From: Thermomicrobiaceae bacterium
GTDB lineage: Bacteria; Chloroflexota; Chloroflexia; Thermomicrobiales; Thermomicrobiaceae
Assembly (NCBI GenBank): GCA_007122555.1
Contig: SKTL01000036.1
Location: forward strand, 1 to 10,284
Direction: 5' to 3'
Length of the DNA stretch: 10,284 nt
This document shows positions 6,806 through 10,284 of this stretch, one piece after another. Each line of letters opens with the position of its first letter. Positions within the stretch are counted from its first letter, which is position 1. The notes under the pieces were generated by a model that saw only the letters and a program-made list of their open reading frames with translations, did not search any database and was not told where the DNA came from. A program made the position numbers and the translations under genes.

Positions 6806-6821
6806 TACCGATTCGTCGGTA
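6806..6821 (+). repeat. 6-bp hairpin with UUCG tetraloop before nuoM
   Basis: TACCGA (6806-6811) and TCGGTA (6816-6821) pair perfectly around TTCG. UUCG loops are unusually stable in RNA, most so when closed by a C-G pair; here the closing pair is A-U. The nuoM ribosome binding site begins at the next base, so folding could present or protect it. The structure is seen; the role is inferred. Confidence 0.5.
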
Positions 6822-6828
6822 AAGGGAG
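6822..6828 (+). promoter_or_regulatory. Shine-Dalgarno deciding the TTG start of nuoM
   Basis: AAGGGAG lies 8 bases before the TTG at 6837. The first in-frame ATG (6864) has no comparable site, so the TTG is the better start. Confidence 0.75.
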
Positions 6829-6836
6829 TACATCTT

Positions 6837-8423
6837 TTGGACTCGTTACCGATTCTCAGTTTGATGACCTATAGCCCGCTCGCGGGCGCGCTGGTGATCC
6901 TGCTCTGGGTCAATGCTCCGGCAAACGCTGCCCGGTGGATTGCGCTTGTCGCGGCCTCCGCCTCGCTGGTCTTCTCGCTGATCATGCTGGCGATGTTCGA
7001 TCGTGGAGAAAGCGGCATGCAGCTGACGGAGTCGTTCCGCTGGCTGCCCGATGTCGGTATCGAATATCAGCTCGGCGTTGACGGCATCAGCCTGCCGCTG
7101 ATTATTCTGACAACGCTCCTGGTTGTCATCTCGATTATTGCGTCCTGGGACGCCATCCAGACGCGGGTCCGCGAGTACATGATCGTCATGCTGTTGCTGG
7201 CGACCGGGATGATCGGCGTCTTTGTCAGTCTCAACCTCTTCCTGTTCTACATTTTCTGGGAAGTGGTGCTGATTCCGATGGCGCTGATGATCGGAATCTG
7301 GGGAAGCGCCAACCGGATCTACGCTGCAGTCAAGTTCTTCCTCTACACCCTGGCGGGTAGTTTGTTGATGCTGGTCGCGATCGTGGCGACCTACCAGAGC
7401 TACTTCGAGCAGACCGGCGAACGAACGCTGAACGTGCTCCAGTTGACACAGGGTGATTACAGCACGGACTTCCAGATGTGGGTGTTCCTGGCGTTCTTCC
7501 TGGCGTTTGCGATCAAGATCCCGCTCTGGCCGTTCCACACATGGTTGCCGGACGCTCACGTTGAAGCGCCGACGGCGGGTTCCGTGCTGCTGGCCGGCGT
7601 GCTGTTGAAGATGGGCGGTTACGGCCTGATCCGATTCAACCTTCCGATGTTCCCGGATGCGTCCGAAGCGTTCGCGCCGCTGATTGTCGTGTTGTCGGTG
7701 ATTGCGATCATTTACGGCGCGTTCGTGGCGCTCGTGCAAACCGATCTCAAGAAGCTGGTCGCCTATTCATCAGTAAGCCATATGGGATTCGTCACCCTCG
7801 GGATCTTCGCCTTCAATGCTCAGGGGATGTATGGGGCGATGATTGTGATGATCTCACACGGCCTGGTCACGGGCGCGCTATTCCTGCTGGTGGGCGTCGT
7901 CTACCACCGTGCGCACACGCGCTTGATTGAGAAGTTGGGCGGGTTGGCGACGAATATGCCGATTTACGCCTCATTCTTCGGACTGTTCATGCTTGCGTCG
8001 CTCGGGCTTCCGGGTCTGAGCGGGTTCGTCGGAGAGTTCCTGGCGATCCTTGCGGCGTTTCGCGAGTATCAGCTGGCCGGGATCATCTCGATGGCGGTTG
8101 TCATCCTCTCCGCCTGGTACATGATGTGGATGTTCCAGCGTGTCGTCTGGCAACGTGCGCCCGGAGAGCCGCCAGATCCCGATGATCCGGAGTTGAAGCT
8201 CGCCAACGGGGACGCGCCGCCGACGGTCGCCGGTGGATCTGGCGATCATCATGAAGACGTCGATCCGCGCACGCTAACTGACGTGAATGCGAAAGAGATT
8301 CTAACGCTTGCGCCGCTCGCGGCACTGACGATCTGGATTGGCGTACAGCCCGGCCCGTTTATGGATCTGATGCGGCCCGCGCTGGAAGCATTGCTGCAGC
8401 CGTTCGGCGGGACTGGTTTCTAG
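6837..8423 (+). CDS. nuoM: NADH-quinone oxidoreductase subunit M (central antiporter-like pump)
   Basis: A 528-residue protein with about 14 membrane helices, the middle proton pump of the membrane arm, related to MrpD. Essential residues are present: Glu142 in FYIFWEVVLIPM, Lys227 in FAIKIPLWPFHTWLPDAHVEAP, Lys258 in LLAGVLLKMGGYG, and Glu400 in LSGFVGEFL, matching Glu144, Lys234, Lys265 and Glu407 of Escherichia coli. Between helices 13 and 14, residues 441-478 form a hydrophilic stretch rich in Pro, Gly, Asp and His, clearly longer than the short loop usual here; the normal sequence resumes at LTDVNAKE and ends with a helix containing TIWIGVQPGPF. The start is TTG with a strong Shine-Dalgarno. 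It lies 51 bases after nuoL and 112 bases before nuoN. Confidence 0.97.
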   Translation: MDSLPILSLMTYSPLAGALVILLWVNAPANAARWIALVAASASLVFSLIMLAMFDRGESGMQLTESFRWLPDVGIEYQLGVDGISLPLIILTTLLVVISIIASWDAIQTRVREYMIVMLLLATGMIGVFVSLNLFLFYIFWEVVLIPMALMIGIWGSANRIYAAVKFFLYTLAGSLLMLVAIVATYQSYFEQTGERTLNVLQLTQGDYSTDFQMWVFLAFFLAFAIKIPLWPFHTWLPDAHVEAPTAGSVLLAGVLLKMGGYGLIRFNLPMFPDASEAFAPLIVVLSVIAIIYGAFVALVQTDLKKLVAYSSVSHMGFVTLGIFAFNAQGMYGAMIVMISHGLVTGALFLLVGVVYHRAHTRLIEKLGGLATNMPIYASFFGLFMLASLGLPGLSGFVGEFLAILAAFREYQLAGIISMAVVILSAWYMMWMFQRVVWQRAPGEPPDPDDPELKLANGDAPPTVAGGSGDHHEDVDPRTLTDVNAKEILTLAPLAALTIWIGVQPGPFMDLMRPALEALLQPFGGTGF

Positions 8424-8441
8424 GACGTAGACGCTGGCTGG

Positions 8442-8466
8442 TCAGTGCGTTCCGGACGCAGACTGA
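8442..8466 (+). repeat. Bulged hairpin after nuoM
   Basis: TGCGT (8446-8450) and ACGCA (8456-8460) pair around a 5-base TCCGG loop. After a 2-base GA bulge on the 3' side, TCAG (8442-8445) pairs with CTGA (8463-8466), giving nine pairs. No T-run follows. It may stabilise or process the message at this 112-base gap. Confidence 0.45.
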
Positions 8467-8491
8467 ACGCGGAGCAAGTCGATAGCCGGCC

Positions 8492-8504
8492 GCCACCGTG
8501 TGGC
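8492..8504 (+). repeat. Short hairpin before nuoN
   Basis: GCCAC (8492-8496) pairs with GTGGC (8500-8504) around a CGT loop, upstream of the nuoN ribosome binding site. It is the second small hairpin in this gap and could be chance in GC-rich DNA. Confidence 0.3.
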
Positions 8505-8523
8505 CCATCTATAGGTCGATTGC

Positions 8524-8529
8524 AAGGAG
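8524..8529 (+). promoter_or_regulatory. Shine-Dalgarno for nuoN
   Basis: A consensus AAGGAG lies 6 bases before the GTG at 8536. It fixes that GTG as the start and suggests nuoN is translated independently of nuoM. Confidence 0.8.
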
Positions 8530-8535
8530 TAACGA

Positions 8536-10026
8536 GTGCCACTGGAACTGGTTCATCCAGAATGGGGATTGATCGTTCCCCTGTTGATAATGGTTGGAAC
8601 GATCTTCGCGCTGCTCGTCGCCGACCTGATCCTGCCTCGAGATAACCAGGGAGCGGTTGCCTGGGTCGCGCTGGCGGGGCTTGTCGCATCGCTGGCATCC
8701 CTGCTCACAATCGACTGGACTGCCGGTGAATCGACCTTCAACGGCATGTTCCGGGCGGACTCGTTCAGCCTGTTTATCAATATCGTTGTCCTCGTCGCCG
8801 GGATTCTGGCGGTGCTCATCTCGTCATCCTACGTTCAGTCGCTCCAGGAGCGGGGCACAATGCCGATGCCCGAGTACCTGGTGCTCGTGATGTTTTCGAT
8901 CCTCGGAGCGATGCTGGTCGGCGCCGCTGGAGATCTCCTGATCATCTTCATCGGAATCGAGATGGGATCGCTGGCGGTCTACGTCCTGACCGGTTTTGCG
9001 CGACGGCGCATGACCTCGATCGAGGGCGCGCTCAAGTACTTCCTTCTCGGCGCCTTCGCCTCGGCAATTCTCGTGTTTGGTATGGCCTGGATTTACGGGT
9101 CGACCGGCACAACGTCGATTCCGGAGATATCCCAGCAGGTTGGCGCGATCATGGCTGGCGAACAGCTGCCGGAACCGGCCCTGCTCCTGGCGTTGCTGCT
9201 GTTGGCCGTCGGCCTGGCGTTCAAGATCGCCGCAGTGCCGTTTCATATGTGGACGCCGGACGCCTATCAGGGCGCCCCGACGCCGGTCAGCGCCTACATG
9301 TCGGTTGTTCCGAAGGTCGCCGGGTTTGCCGCTCTGGCGCGGGTGCTGGCCGAGGGACTTGGTCCGCTGAGCGAGACATGGTTGCTGCTGATCGCTATTC
9401 TGGCGATTATCACGATGTTCTACGGGAACGTCGTTGCGATTTCACAGCGCGATGTGAAGCGCATGCTCGCCTATTCGTCGATTGGTCACACCGGCTATAT
9501 CCTGGTCGGGCTCGCCGCGTTTAGCGAAGATGTGCCGATCGAGATGAGTATCGGCAGCGTGCTGTTCTACCTGTTCGCCTACACATTCATGAATATCGGG
9601 GCGTTTGCGGTTGTCACCTGGTTGCAGCATCGCGGACAGGGCGTTGATCTGGATTCGTTCAATGGGCTGGGTGTTCGCAGCCCGCTGACCGCGCTTGCGA
9701 TGACCGTCTTCATGTTCTCGCTGATGGGCGTGCCGCCGCTTATCGGGTTCTATGCAAAGTACTACGTTATTCTGGCTGCGATCGAAGCCGAGATGATCTG
9801 GCTTGCCGTGGCGGTGGTGCTGGCGAGCGCGGTTTCGGCGGTCTTCTACCTGCGGGTCGTTGTCGCGATGTACTTCAACGACGCTGAGGGCGAGTGGCGG
9901 CCGCAAACCACTCCAATGCTCGGGTTCGGGTTGATGATTATGGCGGTGGGTACGATTGCGCTCGGGTTCTTCTCGGGACCAGTGCTTGATCTGGCGATGA
10001 ACTGGGTTGACGCATTTGACGTCTAG
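8536..10026 (+). CDS. nuoN: NADH-quinone oxidoreductase subunit N (proximal antiporter-like pump)
   Basis: A 496-residue protein with about 14 membrane helices, the antiporter-like subunit nearest NuoK. Conserved charges are Glu142 in [14 protein letters not shown], Lys230 in [22 protein letters not shown], Lys260 in SVVPKVAGF and Lys408 in GFYAKYYV, matching Glu133, Lys217, Lys247 and Lys395 of Escherichia coli. The [21 protein letters not shown] block (305-325, split here by [11 protein letters not shown] and [10 protein letters not shown]) is intact. The start is GTG with a consensus AAGGAG. nuoN is the usual last gene of nuo operons, and nothing downstream in the window looks like another complex I subunit. 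Confidence 0.98.
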   Translation: MPLELVHPEWGLIVPLLIMVGTIFALLVADLILPRDNQGAVAWVALAGLVASLASLLTIDWTAGESTFNGMFRADSFSLFINIVVLVAGILAVLISSSYVQSLQERGTMPMPEYLVLVMFSILGAMLVGAAGDLLIIFIGIEMGSLAVYVLTGFARRRMTSIEGALKYFLLGAFASAILVFGMAWIYGSTGTTSIPEISQQVGAIMAGEQLPEPALLLALLLLAVGLAFKIAAVPFHMWTPDAYQGAPTPVSAYMSVVPKVAGFAALARVLAEGLGPLSETWLLLIAILAIITMFYGNVVAISQRDVKRMLAYSSIGHTGYILVGLAAFSEDVPIEMSIGSVLFYLFAYTFMNIGAFAVVTWLQHRGQGVDLDSFNGLGVRSPLTALAMTVFMFSLMGVPPLIGFYAKYYVILAAIEAEMIWLAVAVVLASAVSAVFYLRVVVAMYFNDAEGEWRPQTTPMLGFGLMIMAVGTIALGFFSGPVLDLAMNWVDAFDV

Positions 10027-10221
10027 CCGGCGCCGAAAGAGTGGAAGAGTCCGGGCTCCGGTCTCTCTGCGTGGCAGACGTCAGCACGCTGGATCTTCGC
10101 AGGATGTGATTTCCGCGTCGCCTTCGTTACTGACGAGGAACGCCGGACGATTTCGACCTACGTGTGATGGGCCAATGATTCTGACACGCGATGTAGATTA
10201 CGTTGAACGGACAAGCAGACA
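10027..10221 (+). other. Region after nuoN with no recognised gene
   Basis: About 195 bases with no coding frame I can support. It starts with a palindrome, CGGCGCCG (10028-10035), and holds the imperfect hairpin at 10046-10066. I saw no remnant of nuoE, nuoF, nuoG or nuoI, no tRNA and no clear promoter. An 89-residue frame that starts inside nuoN and crosses this region is Arg/Ser-rich and looks like a shadow. Confidence 0.55.
10046..10066 (+). terminator. Weak candidate hairpin at the end of the operon
   Basis: AGAG (10046-10049) pairs with CTCT (10063-10066) and CCGG (10051-10054) with CCGG (10058-10061), with one T-T mismatch between and a GCT loop. It lies 20 bases after the nuoN stop, the right place for a terminator, but there is no T-run, so termination here would need Rho or another factor. 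Confidence 0.3.
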
Positions 10222-10284
10222 ATGGATACTCGCCGGCAGGACAACGCTCAGTCGCCAGATCAGCATCTCGACATAAGTGATCTC
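10222..10284 (+). CDS. Possible start of a downstream gene (partial, unknown)
   Basis: An ATG at 10222 opens a frame that stays open for 21 codons to the window edge. The N-terminus begins MDTRRQDNAQSPDQ and is polar. No good Shine-Dalgarno is visible (only CGGACAAG some 11 bases upstream) and no promoter was found. I recognise no family from so few residues. It could be a real neighbour of the operon or a chance open frame. Confidence 0.3.
   Translation, partial: MDTRRQDNAQSPDQHLDISDL

Noticed and set aside
6846..7739. 297-residue open frame on the minus strand across nuoM
   Set aside because: Same pattern of His/Arg/Gln/Asp-rich antisense shadow; no recognisable domain and the + strand gene is certain.
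10007..10276. 89-residue + strand open frame after nuoN
   Set aside because: It begins inside nuoN in another frame, is Arg/Ser-rich without a domain, and has no ribosome binding site.
1..10284. Mobile element, CRISPR, defence system or other novel module
   Set aside because: No transposase, integrase, repeat array or terminal repeats were seen; the window is a continuous housekeeping respiratory operon.

Overview
This window is almost entirely a respiratory complex I (proton-pumping NADH:quinone oxidoreductase, type NDH-1) operon read on the + strand. In order it holds the 3' end of nuoA, then nuoB, nuoC, nuoD, nuoH, nuoJ, nuoK, nuoL, nuoM and nuoN, all intact. No frameshift, insertion sequence, tRNA, rRNA or CRISPR array was seen. 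The DNA is GC-rich, starts are mixed (ATG for B, C, D, J, L; GTG for H, K, N; TTG for M), and Shine-Dalgarno sequences are clear before most genes. Gene order and protein style suggest a bacterium outside the Proteobacteria, perhaps Chloroflexota or a related deep lineage. That placement is an inference and is weak.

Layout. Positions 1-2524 encode the quinone-reducing connecting module with the end of membrane subunit A: nuoA overlaps nuoB, and nuoC and nuoD follow closely. NuoB keeps all four cysteines of cluster N2, and NuoD keeps the quinone-site His38 and Tyr87 at the Thermus Nqo4 numbering. A 238-base non-coding gap with two small hairpins separates this from the membrane arm. Positions 2763-10026 encode H, J, K, L, M and N. 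J, K and L are translationally coupled by overlaps, including a possible 20-codon minigene that exactly bridges nuoK and nuoL. The L-M and M-N gaps each hold two small hairpins followed by a strong ribosome binding site. After nuoN come about 195 bases with no recognised gene, then a possible gene start that runs off the window.

How the genes work together. B, C and D take electrons from the NADH-side iron-sulfur chain and reduce quinone at the B/D/H interface. H, A, J and K carry the proximal membrane channels, and L, M and N are the three antiporter-like proton pumps, all retaining their key Glu and Lys residues. The NADH-oxidising subunits E, F and G, and the ferredoxin-like NuoI normally found between H and J, are absent here. 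A complete enzyme would need them from another locus.

I found no wholly new system. The points most worth a second look are the bridging minigene, the missing nuoI, the acidic tail on NuoJ, the hydrophilic insertion in NuoM and the recurring paired hairpins in the longer gaps.
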